Origin: Nematostella vectensis
Taxonomy: Eukaryota > Cnidaria > Anthozoa > Actiniaria > Edwardsiidae
Direction: 5' to 3'
Assembly (NCBI RefSeq): GCF_932526225.1
Contig: NC_064046.1
Location: 2,358,001 to 2,422,000, forward strand
Length of the DNA stretch: 64,000 nucleotides
The translations under genes and the position numbers were made by a program. Below are positions 46,530 to 58,800 of the stretch, piece after piece. The number at the start of each line of letters is the position of its first letter. Position 1 is the first letter of the stretch. Under the pieces are notes generated by a model. The model was given only the letters and a program-made list of their open reading frames with translations, was not told the origin of the DNA and ran no database searches.

Positions 46530-47330
46530 AAACAAGACGTGTGGCTTAGTTTGTAGGACTCTTTGCTTTGATGCATAGTTTGGATAAAAGAAGTGTAGAA
46601 CTGTTCTCTTGATTTTTTTTTCCTGTTTGCAAGGAAGCATAACCCAGGCATATCCCATGATACTTTACCTCTTCTCGGTGCCCAAAGATTTTTAAAAATA
46701 TTCCATAATCCTGCGCGCAACTTATATATACCCATCCTAAAACCCGTACGTGGCAAACATATTGTCTTACTCAACATTGCGCGTCATTTGCAGTTATTCA
46801 GAAAACATTTCGCGCACTTTACATGTGTCCATACCCCACCACGCCCCGCCAACCATGCACGGCAGACTAAAAGTGCTCTATATGTGCTCTTTTACCGCTT
46901 TGGCCAGCGGACCTGGACCCGGCGGCAGGCGTGTACACAGGGAGTTCTGTACAGGACCCGAAACAATCCCAGGACCTGAAACGATCCCCAGGAAACCCCT
47001 GAAAGTTCGTCAGAAGCTATCTTATTTGCTTTTTCCATGTGATACCCATGACTTCGCATCACTGCCCCCGCCCACCTCTCCCTATGCACGCATCAAGCGG
47101 GGCTAGCTTCCGAGCCATTTCACCACAACTGTGAGTTTTATGCTTCTGATTACTCTAAAATTATTATTCTTAATAGATCCGCTGAAAGTTTATCGATTCC
47201 AGCTCCTACCGATCGAAATGATTTTTTATGAAATGATTTTTTTCTATGAATTTCTTCTTATAAGCTTTTCTAGTTTTTTGTTGTTGTTGTTGTTTTCTTT
47301 TCTTTTCTCTTTCTTTGGCGCATTTCAACA
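46530..47330. other. No gene recognised
   Basis: Several open frames of 60-118 codons occur around 46750-47106. They lack splice context, conserved motifs or a good start, so I see nothing I would call a gene. Confidence 0.4.
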
Positions 47331-47342
47331 GGGAAAATTCCC
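47331..47342. promoter_or_regulatory. NF-kappaB-like site, distal to gene C
   Basis: GGGAAAATTCCC, the same 12-mer as upstream of gene B, about 430 bp before the presumed untranslated exon donor of gene C. Confidence 0.4.
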
Positions 47343-47665
47343 TTTTGACTGCCTTGTTGACCCTTTGCTAATAAAGGGCACTAAAAATGCGTTGTTTTCA
47401 AGTTTTAATCAAGATTAGGGAATTTTTCGGCCACAGCTCTGTCACACTAGAGACCCCTTGTGATATAAGAAGAATTTGCATAAGGAATGTTCCCGAGACA
47501 CCACCCTGGGTAGTGTTCTAATAGCCGAGACGGGCGTGACAAAACAAGTGGAGCTCGAGACTCTGGTACCCATGGTAACCGAGACACAGACTTGTATGCC
47601 CTTCTCAAATAACAAGCTCTCGGTTTCCTGGAATTGCGCTGTTTACGAGCTTGTGCCACGATACA

Positions 47666-47676
47666 GGGAATTTCCC
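47666..47676. promoter_or_regulatory. NF-kappaB-like site, proximal to gene C
   Basis: GGGAATTTCCC, a palindromic 11-mer about 95 bp before AAATTTTCAG|GTGAGTG (GT at 47771), the likely end of an untranslated first exon of gene C. Confidence 0.45.
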
Positions 47677-48371
47677 TTGCTTCTGATCCGAATTCCGCTA
47701 AATAGACTGCGCTATATCACATAAACACTGCTCCCTCGTGGTTGTCTTAAAGCACACGCAAAATTTTCAGGTGAGTGTTTCGCTGCTGGAAATCATTTTT
47801 CATCTCTTTGACTTAACAACTCTACTGTAGTGAGAAATAGGGGCCTAGAAATGGCCGTTAACTTAAAGTGAAAGCGCAAGAGATTTAAGCGTTCTCTTGC
47901 GCTTGCGTCTCAGTAACTAAGAAACTACCTCTCCAACCAAGGAATCCTGCTGAATCTTTTCCTAAGATAAGAACAATAAGAGATTCCATGGTATTCACTT
48001 CCGTCTTTTCCACGTTCACCCAAGACATATTGAAATCGCGATTACACAACCTATAAACAGAGTTTTTAGTGAGATCAGGGAAGAATTAAGAAGAAGGGGA
48101 ACAAAACCACTTCGAGCTTATGAGCAGTATCCATGTGCATAGTTTCAAGTTGGCACTAACAAGTTGATCGGTAGGCGACTGAATGAAACGTTATAAAATA
48201 AATGCCACAAAGTATTAGAATATAACAAGGGTTATGGGGGGGGAGGGATATGTACATGTTTTGCTATAGCTCTTGAATTATTCACTTCCGGTGTTTCCAC
48301 GAAATCTAAATCTTCAAAGTTTTTGGAAGATATTAAACTATCGCTCTATTTTTCCTTACTTTACAGACAAG

Positions 48372-50645
48372 ATGGGGGATAGATGGTACAAGTTAAAGAT
48401 GCCGTGCCCAGTTAGTTACTGCCCAAACAAGTATGTGTTACACTTCTGTTTTACACACGGATCCTGTCAGCTATGCCAAGCAGACTAGTTTAGCCCATTG
48501 ACTCCTGGCTATTTTTGAGCTGAATTTACAAAAAACAGACTGAAAACAGATACCTCCCCCCTATTCTGAGTTTTATACAGCCCGTCAAAGCCAAACACAG
48601 CTGCACCTAGTCAGCGGTACCCAAGCTTTCCAACAGTGCTTTGCGGTCCCCACTTTTAATCCCTCGTCGTTGTGCTGAAGCCAGCACAAGTTGATGGTTG
48701 CTTGTATTTTTCATCAAAAATACAGCTATGAGCATATTAGGAGAGTGTCTCAGGACATCATGAAGTCTTTTGGGGCATAATTAAGTGCTTTGCTTATGGA
48801 TATTTGCAAGCAAAGGTGGATTCATGATGATTTTTTTCTTGTTTGGCTTTGCCTGGATGAGAAAATAATTTTCTAATGAATCACCACAGCTCTCCTAAAT
48901 GCTGTCTTTTCTGAAACCAAATTGATTGCAAAATTGTTTACACTGCTATTCTGGGTCTGTATGACCTGGAATTGATTTGTTTAGCTTCGGGGTGAAAAGA
49001 ATTATAAAAAAAACATCTGACTTTGGGGAGAGGAGTGTTGACTGGCCCTCGCCTCGTGAATTTTTCCCTGGATCTGCCAGAATGCTTTTCAATCCGTAAA
49101 GGCATCTTCGTGGTTTTACAAGCCTTCAAGGAGTGGACATAGTGTTTTGAGGCCATGGAAATGAACCTGGAGGATCAGAATAAAGGTATCTATTTGTGTC
49201 TTGAGCTGTGTTTGCTGATCTCTCTCCCTTGTGTTGTATTTTGAGCGTTTTTATTGAGAGGGGTGATTCTGCTTTTCTTTCCTTGTTCGTTTTGAAATTT
49301 GTCAAAGAACCTGTGCTATTATTTGGCTTAAGAGTAGTTGCCAACACCTTGGTTGGATGCATATCTTCAAGACCATTTATCCCTTAGACTGATGCCTGAG
49401 TATCTTCATCTTGTTGTGTTTAGTTTGCATTTATGAATTTTTGGGGTTGTGGGTACTTCCCAAAGCCGGTACAGGCCGGTTGAGGGGTCAATGTGTTAAG
49501 GGAGTGTGCAATTATTATTATAAGGGGGGTCCGTAGGACTCCCCCTTCCTCCAACAGCGTCAAGTATCTCTGACTCCACTCCTGTTCTTTAAAAAATACA
49601 TGTAGTCACTTGTTTCCTAATGTATTCTGCTTCGGCACGAGGATAACCATCAACACCGCTTAGCTTAGTTCCTCTAAACCGCCAAATTTCCGGGAAACAG
49701 TTTTTGAAAATTTATCTTGCCTATATACAATTAAGGACCAAAAGCCCAAAGCGTTTTACTGGAGAATCTGATAATTTTCTGGAAATGGTCCAAAGCAGAG
49801 TTGGAATTTTGTCTAATAAATAAAATGGATTGAGTAATTATAAATAGTTTAATACATGCCAGTTTTTTTTCATCTAAGAGATACCTCCCCTTAATGCTTA
49901 ACAAATCTTCCCTTTGTCGTCTTGGTGTGGCCGCTAGAATATGGATGCTTACGGGAGTCCGCTTTCTGAGTTTGAGCTCATCCGACTGGGCAACATCAAG
50001 ACAAACAACGAGCTCACGTTGCCGATCAGGGTTGAGTGATATATAGAGATGTTTAGAACATAGCGGTCCTTAGTGAGACTACTGCAAAGATGTTCTCAAA
50101 GTGTGCATCGATTTTGTGTTTAAAGGAAAAGATGACATCATTTTAACTATCTGCGCGCAAAGCGCGCCGAAAATTTGATAAATCTGAATACAAAACAAAC
50201 ATTTTGATGTCATTTTAAGTGAGCCCCCCTATCTTCGCGACATTTTAACTAAGTCGCCCCCTCTGGTTTTACAGCCCCCTTTCCTGATAATTATTGCACA
50301 GTCCCTAACTTGTACTCTTAACTTTGAAGAGAAAAGATGCAAGAGACCTGGGTTTGTTCTAAAGATGGCACTACCATGTACGTGTCACAAAAGGGGGTTC
50401 TAGAGTGTGCCAGAGGACTTGGGCTGCTACCACACAGTGGCAAGATCGTCAACTGGAAGTTTGACTGCGGTTATCGAGGGGCAAATTCCCCACATTCCTG
50501 TGACACACGGTTCCTTGCCCCCGACAAACAGGGCTTCGCCCACGCCATGTCGATTGCTGTGGCACAAATGGGTTGCGCGGGAGCAACCTGGGTGACTCAG
50601 CTTGTAAGAGAAATAACTGACCAAGGTGCCACGCTTGCAGATTAG
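48372..50645 (+). CDS. Small cysteine-rich protein C (124 aa), paralog of A and B
   Basis: Exon 1 is 48372-48430 (MGDRWYKLKMPCPVSYCPN, donor AA|GTATGTG). Exon 2 is 50330-50645 (acceptor ACTTTGAAG|). The intron position and phase are the same as in A and B. The exon-2 frame carries ETWVCSKDGTTMYVSQKG, IVNWKFDCGYR, GFAHAMSIAVAQMG and AGATWVTQLV. An acceptor TTTACAG| at 48366, just before the ATG, implies an untranslated upstream exon, probably ending at 47770. The 1.9-kb intron has taken in a piggyBac-like element. It is more diverged than A and B from each other and has a longer loop after the second VC-like position (Ser replaces that Cys). Function unknown; no signal peptide. Confidence 0.78.
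48490..49499. mobile_element. piggyBac-like non-autonomous element, copy 2
   Basis: Diverged homologue of 42122-43098 with ends TTAGCCCATTGAC and GTCAATGTGTTAA. It lies 60 bp after exon 1 of gene C. The weaker ends suggest an older insertion. Confidence 0.65.
49941..50039 (+). pseudogene. Possible relic of a SEFELIRLxNIKxN-type N-terminus
   Basis: A 32-codon ORF starting MDAYGSPLSEFELIRLGNIK, directly after CCGCTAG|AAT, and ending in TGA. The string resembles the S-x-(Y/F)-E-x-x-R-L-x-N-I-x-x-N start seen in several invertebrate predicted proteins. It sits in the intron of gene C and has no continuation, so it is probably a gene fragment. Confidence 0.3.
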
Positions 50646-50671
50646 TACAAAGTGCTTAACGTTGTTAATGT

Positions 50672-50677
50672 AATAAA
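50672..50677 (+). terminator. Polyadenylation signal of gene C
   Basis: AATAAA 27 bp after the stop codon of gene C. Confidence 0.7.
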
Positions 50678-50699
50678 GACACTCTAGAGCTTCAGAATA

Positions 50700-51215
50700 G
50701 GGGACTTGCGCTAATAGATCACGTGACTGTTTGGGTGGCAAACTAGCGCGCGCTCAGGCTTTGGCGAAAAAATAACAGCAACAAAACGCAACTTATTCAG
50801 CGCTTACGAAAAAAAGCCAGAATTTTTTTTTCAGAAAGGGTTTAATTTCATTGAAATATTTTATTTCTTTGTCGTTCACTGGTGTGACGGGCGCAGTCAA
50901 TTCTTTTTTTTTGTTAGATTATTTTGTTTTGAATTTGCCACCAAGAAAGGTCACTTGATCTCTAAGCGCAAGTCCACTATTAGTACAGTACGGATAAAGT
51001 TTACAAAGCGAGTACCACGAGTAAGCGTCTAACCTCCCACACACACAAAAAAACCCTGAAAACACCAAAAACATATTTTTTTTGTTTTGTGGAATCGCGA
51101 TATATTGTACTTTCCTCATATGATATCTATCGTGTGCACCCCACCCCCCACTGACAAATTTTGGCTACGCACCTGTTAACAATATGAAACTTTTGAGCTA
51201 GAAACCTTCCGAATG
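50700..51215. other. Intergenic, nothing recognised
   Basis: AT-rich sequence with T and A runs. No coding or structural signal. Confidence 0.5.
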
Positions 51216-52150
51216 TACCATATTAACCGATACCATAGCCATACATAGCTTTAACCAGGGGAGGTTCGTATTTGGCAGGGGACCGTATTAACGAGGTGAT
51301 ATCCTTGTCCATTAGCTATATGGGAAAGGAAAGTGTTCGTATTTAGTAGGTGAACGTATTAAATAGGTGATATCCTTTTCCATTAGCTATATGGAAAAGG
51401 AAAGTGTTCGTATTTAGCAGGTGACCGTATTAACTAGGTGATCCTATCCGTATACAGCAGCTATATGGAAAAGGAAAGTGTTCGTATTTAATAGGTGACC
51501 GTATTAACTAGGTGATCCTATCCGTATACAGCAGCTATATGGAAAAGGAAAGTGTTCGTATTTAACAGGTGACCGTATTAACCAGGTGATATCCGTGTAC
51601 AGCAGTTATATGGAAAAGGAATGTGTTCGTATTTAATAGGTGACCGTATTAACTAGGTGATCCTATCCGTATACAGCAGCTATATGGAAAAGGAAAGTGT
51701 TCGTATTTAACAGGTGACCGTATTAACCAGGTGATATCCGTGTACAGCAGCTATATGGAAAAGGATAGTGTTCGTATTTAATAGGTGACCGTATTAACCA
51801 GTTGATATCCGTGTACAGCAGCTATAGTGAAAAGGAAAGTATTCGTATTTAGCAGGTGACCGTATCAACCAGGTGATATCCGTGTACAGCAGCTATAGTG
51901 AAAAGGAAAGTGTTCGTATTTAGTAGGTGACCGTATTAACCAGGTGATATCCGTGTACAGCAGCTATATGGAAAAGGAAATAGTTCGTATTTAATAGGTG
52001 ACCGTATTAACCAGGTGATATCCGTGTACAGCAGCTAAAGTGAAAAGGAAAGTGTTCGTATTTTATAGGTGACCGTATTAACCAGGTGATATCTGTGTAC
52101 AGCTATAGGGAAAAGGAAAGTGTTCGTATTTTTAGGGAAAAGGAAAGCCA
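51216..52150. repeat. 71-74 bp tandem repeat, ~13 copies
   Basis: Unit core TATATGGAAAAGGAAAGTGT, TCGTATTTAATAGGTGACCG and TATTAACCAGGTGATATCCG. Lengths alternate between 71 and 74 bp because of a CTATCC variant. All in one orientation. Confidence 0.9.
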
Positions 52151-52349
52151 GGGATTATAGGCTGGTATATAAATTTGTCAGTTTGAGTTTGAAATAAAAA
52201 TTGAAAAAAGTCCCAAGTAACCTCACAATGTGTGAGGGTATGTGCATGTGTGCCAAGCAAAGAATTTCGGGTGAACAAAAAGAAAGGTCATACCGCCAAC
52301 CATAGCATCATTACAAAGCCCATGAAAGAGCATCATTTTCACCGCAATC

Positions 52350-54495
52350 AGTACTTCCACCACCCCCCACCGTCCAATCACCACCAACACCACCCCCACC
52401 ACTACCATCGCAATCATCACCACCCCCCACAATACCATAACCACCAACACCACCCACCACCATTACCATCGCAATCATCACCACCCCCCACAATACCATA
52501 ACCACCAACACCACCCACCACCATTACCATCGCTATCATCACCACCCCCCACAATACCATAACCACCAACACCACCCCACCATTACCATCGCCATCATCA
52601 CCACTCCCCACAAAACCAACACCACCCCACCATTACCATTACCACCTAGCTGGTGTTAGTGGTAATGGTATTGTGGGGCATGGTGATGATAGCGATGGTA
52701 ATAGTGGGGGGTGGTGATGATGGCGATGGTAATGGCGGGGAGTGGTGTTGTCTGTTAGTATGGTATTGTGGGGGTGGTGTTGGTGGTAATGGTGGGGGGT
52801 GGTGTTAGTGGTAATGGTATTGTGGGGCATGGTGATGATATTGATGGTAATAGTGGGGGGTGGTGATGATGGCGATGGTAATGGTGGGGAGTGGTGTTGT
52901 CTGTTAGTATGGTATTGTGGGGGTGGTGTTGGTGGTAATGGTGGGGGGTGGTGTTAGTGGTAATGGTATTGTGGGGCATGGTGATGATAGCGATGGTAAT
53001 AGTGGGGGGTGGTGATGATGGCGATGGTAATGGTGGGGAGTGGTGTTGTCTGTTAGTATGGTATTGTGGGGGTGGTGTTGGTGGTAATGGTGGGGGGTGG
53101 TGTTAGTGGTAATGGTATTGTGGGGCATGGTGATGATAGCGATGGTAATAGTGGGGGGTGGTGATGATGGCGATGGTAATGGTGGGGAGTGGTGTTGTCT
53201 GTTAGTATGGTATTGTGGGGGTGGTGTTGGTGGTAATGGTGGGGGGTGGTGTTAGTGGTAATGGTATTGTGGGGCATGGTGATGATAGCGATGGTAATAG
53301 TGGGGGGTGGTGATGATGGCGATGGTAATGGTGGGGAGTGGTGTTGTCTGTTAGTATGGTATTGTGGGGGGTGGTGTTGGTGGTAATGGTGGGGGGTGGT
53401 GTTAGTGGTAATGGTATTGTGGGGCATGGTGATGATAGCGATGGTAATAGTGGGGGGTGGTGATGATGGCGATGGTAATGGTGGGGAGTGGTGTTGTCTG
53501 TTAGTATGGTATTGTGGGGGTGGTGTTGGTGGTAATGGTAATAGTGGGAGGTGGTGTTGGTGGTGATGGTATTGTGGGGGGTGGTGTTGGTGGCGATATA
53601 CCCACCAACACCCCCCCCCCCCCCCACAATACCATCACCACCAACACCACCTCCCACCATTAACATCACCACCATCACCACCCCCCACAATACCATCAGT
53701 ACCAACACCACCCCCCACAATACCCTTACTACCAACACCAACCCCCACACTACCATTACCACCAACACCACCCCCCACAATACCATCACCACCAACACCA
53801 CCTCCCACCATTAACATCACCACCATCACCACCCCCCACAATACCATTACCACCAACACCACCCCCACCATTACCACCAACACCACCCCCCACAATACCA
53901 TTACCACCAACACCACCCCCCACCATTACCACCAACACCAACAACATCCCCCACAATACCATACTAACCAACACCACCCCCACAATACCATCGCTATCAT
54001 CACCACCTTCACAATACCATCACCACCAACACCACACCCCACAATACCATCACCACCAACACCACCTCCCACTATTACCATTACCACCAACACCACCCCC
54101 CACAATACCAACACCACCAACACCACCCCCCACAATACCATACTAGGGTGATTTAGATCTACGACGCGGGCAAGAAGACGCCGCCTCGCGCACGTTCGAT
54201 TGTGCGCGCACGTTTTTTTTTGCCGGCGTCGCGTCCTGTTCAGGACGGCATTTCTTGCTTTTTCAGACGAGGCGCCGGCAAAAATTAGCGTACGCGCGCA
54301 TTCGAACGTGCGCGAGGCTGCGTCCTCTTGCCGGCGTCGTGGATCTATATCACCCTACTAACCAACCCCACCCCCACTATTATCATCACCACCAACACCA
54401 CCCCCCACAATACCATAACCACCAACACCACCCCCCACAATACCATAACCACCAACACCACCCCCCACAATTACCATCACCACCAATACTTTAAC
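52350..54495. repeat. CAC/GTG simple-repeat domain with orientation switches
   Basis: CCACCA-rich strand at 52350-52645, GTGGTG-rich at 52650-53600, CCACCA-rich again at 53600-54490. The middle block is a 149-bp higher-order repeat (starts near 52802, 52951, 53100, 53249 and 53399) containing GATGATAGCGATGGTAATAG. The inverted blocks could fold on each other. Confidence 0.9.
54146..54355. mobile_element. 210-bp fold-back element inserted in the CAC repeat
   Basis: Arms GGGTGATTTAGATCTACGAC and its near complement GTCGTGGATCTATATCACCC are long, GC-rich and nearly self-complementary through GCGCACGTTCGA. TACTA flanks both sides (54141-54145 and 54356-54360). It interrupts an otherwise continuous CCACCA microsatellite. 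Confidence 0.85.
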
Positions 54496-55528
54496 AAAAT
54501 TCAATAGCAAATATTAAATGATCTCAGTTGTTTTGTTTAAAAAGCTATTTGTTTCAATTGGCGTGTTGAAGAGAATATACACAGTTTAACAAACATTTGA
54601 AGTAAAATATTTTCTCATTAAAATTCTTTATCATAAAAGTTGTCTTGCGTAGCTGTTGAGATGAATTTGATGAATTAGCTTGCTGAGATGAATTTCTCAT
54701 TAGAATCTTATCAATGTCTTTGGTGGCTTGTTAAAAGAATAACCCAAACGAAGACAAAGATTCCAGTGTTTGTTTTGAGATATGACAAACTATTTACAAA
54801 GGATTGCTACATAGCTATTTTTTTCTATTTAGATAATTTTCTAAACGAGGTGTAATAATTGATTGGAAAGAAATAACAATTTGATTACATAAACACTAAA
54901 ATGCTTTAAATTGTAAGTTTGAGACGCGTTTTGATTAAAAAAAGCTAAGAAACCGCGTAAAAAATCTTTATAAACTTCATCAAACAAATAATATTTTTGT
55001 GTGCTGTGAACGAAGATTTAAATGAGTTTGTATTATTATTGTTGTATTATTAAGGCGTGGGAGGTCTCTCCCTTTGAGTCTCCTTTTGACTCATAACAAA
55101 AGTCTCTTTTATTTTAATTTTCCTAATTAATCAAAAGTTTTAAGCACAGGAGGGAATAGGATCAAAAAAAGAAAATAGAGAGAAAAATGTATTCTACTAC
55201 GATAGTTAATTTACTGTATATAACACCATGTATAATAACACCATGGTATGGGGTATTCTACCCTTCCGGAACCTCATCCATAAATGCTGCAGTTGTTTTC
55301 AAAATAATGTTTTTATTATCGGCGAAATGAACTGTAGAGTTTTTTTATTACATTTTTTTAGCAAAACTGGATACTTTCAGTGCATGAAAGCCTGCTTAAA
55401 TTAGTAGTTTGAATTTAATTGCCCATTCATATCAACATGATGTCGTCAAAATGAAAAGGAATATGTTATCGAAATGGCGTGAATATATTGAATGGGTATT
55501 GCATTATTCATAAAAGATTGACCTTCAT
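54496..55528. other. Upstream region of the glutamate receptor gene
   Basis: AT-rich, about 1 kb, with no ORF of interest. A TATAATAACACCATG-type direct repeat is near 55217-55245. The promoter is presumably here but no clear box is seen. Confidence 0.4.
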
Positions 55529-55894
55529 ATGTTTGTTCTTTCGTCTGCATTTAACATGAGTCCTTTCCTATGTTTCTTTATCGTTGTTAACCTCTGCGAA
55601 TTGTTTCAAGCAAGACTTGTAGACTCGACCTACGTTGGCATACTACTGGACCCGAAGTGGGACGAAAAGGAGTTGGATTTAAACTCCTTCACAGGGGAAA
55701 TGAAGCCATTGCTACTCCCGACTAGCCGAAAAGGCTTTCGTCAACTTTTTGACGAAAACTGTAAAACACTTATCAGAGAAAAAGCGGTTGGACTTATCGG
55801 ACCTGGAATAGGGACAATAGGAGGAATTGGATCTCAACTTGCCGAGTCTTTGTCAATTCCTTTTATCGGTTGTAGCGGTTCTTCCCTAACAGTG
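55529..55894 (+). CDS. Glutamate receptor exon 1 (signal peptide, ATD start)
   Basis: 122 codons ending AACAGTG|GTGAGTAT, phase 0. A second ATG at 55556 begins the hydrophobic core MSPFLCFFIVVNL and could be the real start. ATD text includes VGLIGPGIGTIGGIGSQLAE and SIPFIGCSGSS. Confidence 0.85.
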
Positions 55895-58800
55895 GTGAGT
55901 ATATGAGAATTTTCATTAAGTTAAAATGTTGGGTACACAGTTATCTAGACTGTACAGGTGATCTGCGAGATGGGGTTAGCTGGACAAAGCAAGCATAATA
56001 ATAATTTAGATAACAATTCTTGCGAAAAGTAATTTTGCGAAATGCGATATTTTTAAAGCTCTCCTACTTCAAGCCGCGAGAAATCATCTTTTCTCAATCC
56101 TATCCGACGATTAACTTGTACCGGATATAAAAAGGAATCTTTCCGTCAATATAAAATACTTTCACAACAATTTTTATTTTCCATTTCATTTTCCATTTAT
56201 TGCATTTCAAAATAAAATAGCGTATTTTGCATGTCCCTTAGTACTTACTGATAAAGTCCCTTAGTGATAAAGCTGCTTGCCCTAAACAATTCCCTTCGAA
56301 ATCAAAAGCAAACATGAATGATTTTAGTTTGTTGCCTAATAGTTCATAAATCACCTAGACTTTGGCCATTGTTTTTATCAAAATATTGAATAAAACAAAA
56401 CGCAAAGAATGTTTTGAATTAATATCTCATTCTCATTGCGGCTACAGTATTTAATTTCATACATATTATGAATCATATTGTGTTTTATTTAAGTGTAAGA
56501 AAAATCGCAATTATTACAATTGCTTTTCTTAAGAATCATTGCCACTTGGCTTGCTTATATTATTGTAATGACCATCCATTCGATTTAAACCATGAGTCAT
56601 TTTTTAACTAATTCAAACCATACATAGATAACCAAACCTGCATCATTTATTTCGATAATGGCTTTTTTAGTCATAAATTGCTTTCTTAACGACTTATTGC
56701 AAAATTTACTTTGACATCCAAGCAAAACACTCATTTTTTTGAGTAGCATTTTTAGAACGCCAAAACGGTTTCCAATGGAGGAAAGCGGTATCATTCACTG
56801 CAGCTGAGGCGTTAACGTATTCAAGAAATGATTTAAATTGCTCTTTTTAAGAGGCAAGATAGCTTTCTATGATTTGCCAGTACACTCTTAGTTCTAAAGA
56901 GGTGTTAACGCCATTAACAAGTATGATCAAGTCATCAAATCATTTTTTTCGATTAGCGCTTAAGAATATAGATTCAAATATTGTTGGTTTGACATTTTAT
57001 CAGAGAGTATATAGTATAACAGATGGATTCGTTAAAACAGGCGTTTTCGCATTGTGCTCAGTGCTTTTTATTGGAGGTAATCGCAAAACATTATTGCTGA
57101 TATTAATTAAGGCATCTCCTATCTCACTTCGCTAATGTTAGAGTGACCATACTGGTGTTCATACATAGCAGGTTATATTTACAGTGGAAATTGAATTGCA
57201 TTATCCGTTAGTAAATGGAGATACCATAGAATTGACAAAATATTGTTTGCATATTGTGGTTGTCTTAAGGGTGATTTAGAAAGCTATGCCTCTCCAACTC
57301 AAATCGTAGAGTGGAAATCATCGTTCGTAGTGTGTGTAATTCAGGGCTAAAACATGTCGTAGTTATGTCGCATACGTCTAAATCGTGCTTTCTAAATCAG
57401 CCTTAAGGAATCATTGAAAAATATGACAATCTGCTAAAACAAAATTTGGTGTTCTACATGTGAGATACTGAGGATATTGGATACGCAAGCAAACTTATGA
57501 TTCCTTTAATTTTTACTTTTAAACGCAGTAAGCTGTTAACAAGAATAATTATTGATGATTATGCGACACTTTGTGTGACCATATATTTTTCAACTCATTA
57601 GAACACTTGACATCAGTAAGTGGTAATTCAATTTTGGCATCACAGATCATTGGATTTTATAATGCTAAAAGATAAGAATAATAATGATTGGTTTATAAAG
57701 GCGAACTCCACTCATGAAACACACGCATGTATAGGACATTTCCCATTTTCCCTTTAATTTCTACTATTGAAAAATGTGCGAGATGAGTCGCGTGTGCAGT
57801 AGTGATCTTCCTACGCCTGTAGCTTAAAAAAAACATCCGAGAAATCAGCAGTATCTTGCTAATTTATAACGGATTTAAAATAGTTTAGTGACTCACAGCC
57901 ACAGAACAAAGTCCACATGGTAATTTCTGTTTTCCGTGTGAGAATGATAAAACGCGCAGCCCTGTAATCAGCGGGAATTATTTCATTATTGGCAAAATCG
58001 AAATCTCATCTTAAATTGCGCTGGGAAGCAAAATCAAAAGGGAATTTCAATGTAACTTTAATGTTAAAAAAGACAGATTGTTTGTATCTAACAGGACTGA
58101 TTTTTAGCTCGTTATTTTTTTCGTAGTTTCCTTTGGAATTTGGCTATACCATTAAGCCAAGTTTTGCTTGTTTAAATCCTTTTCTAGGTAATTTGGCTTG
58201 CTGAAAGCTTTTGAGGATTTCTTTTTTAGGATCTTTTGTTGGATATTATATGGGGTTTCTTAACGTCCTATATCTATTTATATATATATATTTTTTTTTC
58301 TAAAGAAGCCGACAATGTTGTTATTAGATTGATCGCAATACAACTTTTTGATGGTCAAAACAATTTTTTCTTAGAATCTTTTTGGCCGAGTGTTCTGGTG
58401 TATGTCCCATATAATATGAAAGAATTTCCAGCAAAGAATAGATTTGAAGTTGATCAAAGATCATATCATAATAACCTTCTGCTTCATGTAAGAACAAAGA
58501 AAGCAGCTTTGAACATAAACATGTTTTGGAGGTGCATTGCTATGGAAACAGAAACTACTTTCTGTGAGACTTACACAAACAAGCAGACTGTACGGCTACC
58601 CACCATAAAGGTTTTGTCTCGTTGTACACAGCCAATGTTTTATCCTTTTTAAAATACTTGCTTGTTGCTTTATATTAAGTATTGGAAACTGGGAGTAATT
58701 GTAGTATTGGAACTTTTGGAAAATAATTATTTACCCTGCACTTTTCAAGGGAATAGAATGAATTTTTAGAATGGCGCTGCCGTATTGACTTTTCAATGGT

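Noticed and set aside
46750-47106. 118-codon plus-strand ORF
   Set aside because: No homology I recognise, poor start context, overlaps other open frames of similar length.
52639-54141. ORFs rich in His, Pro and Thr or in Gly and Val
   Set aside because: Frame readings of the CAC/GTG simple repeat; no independent evidence.
58236-58652. 138-codon ORF in glutamate receptor intron 1
   Set aside because: AT-rich, starts in a TATATA run, no recognisable motif or splice role.
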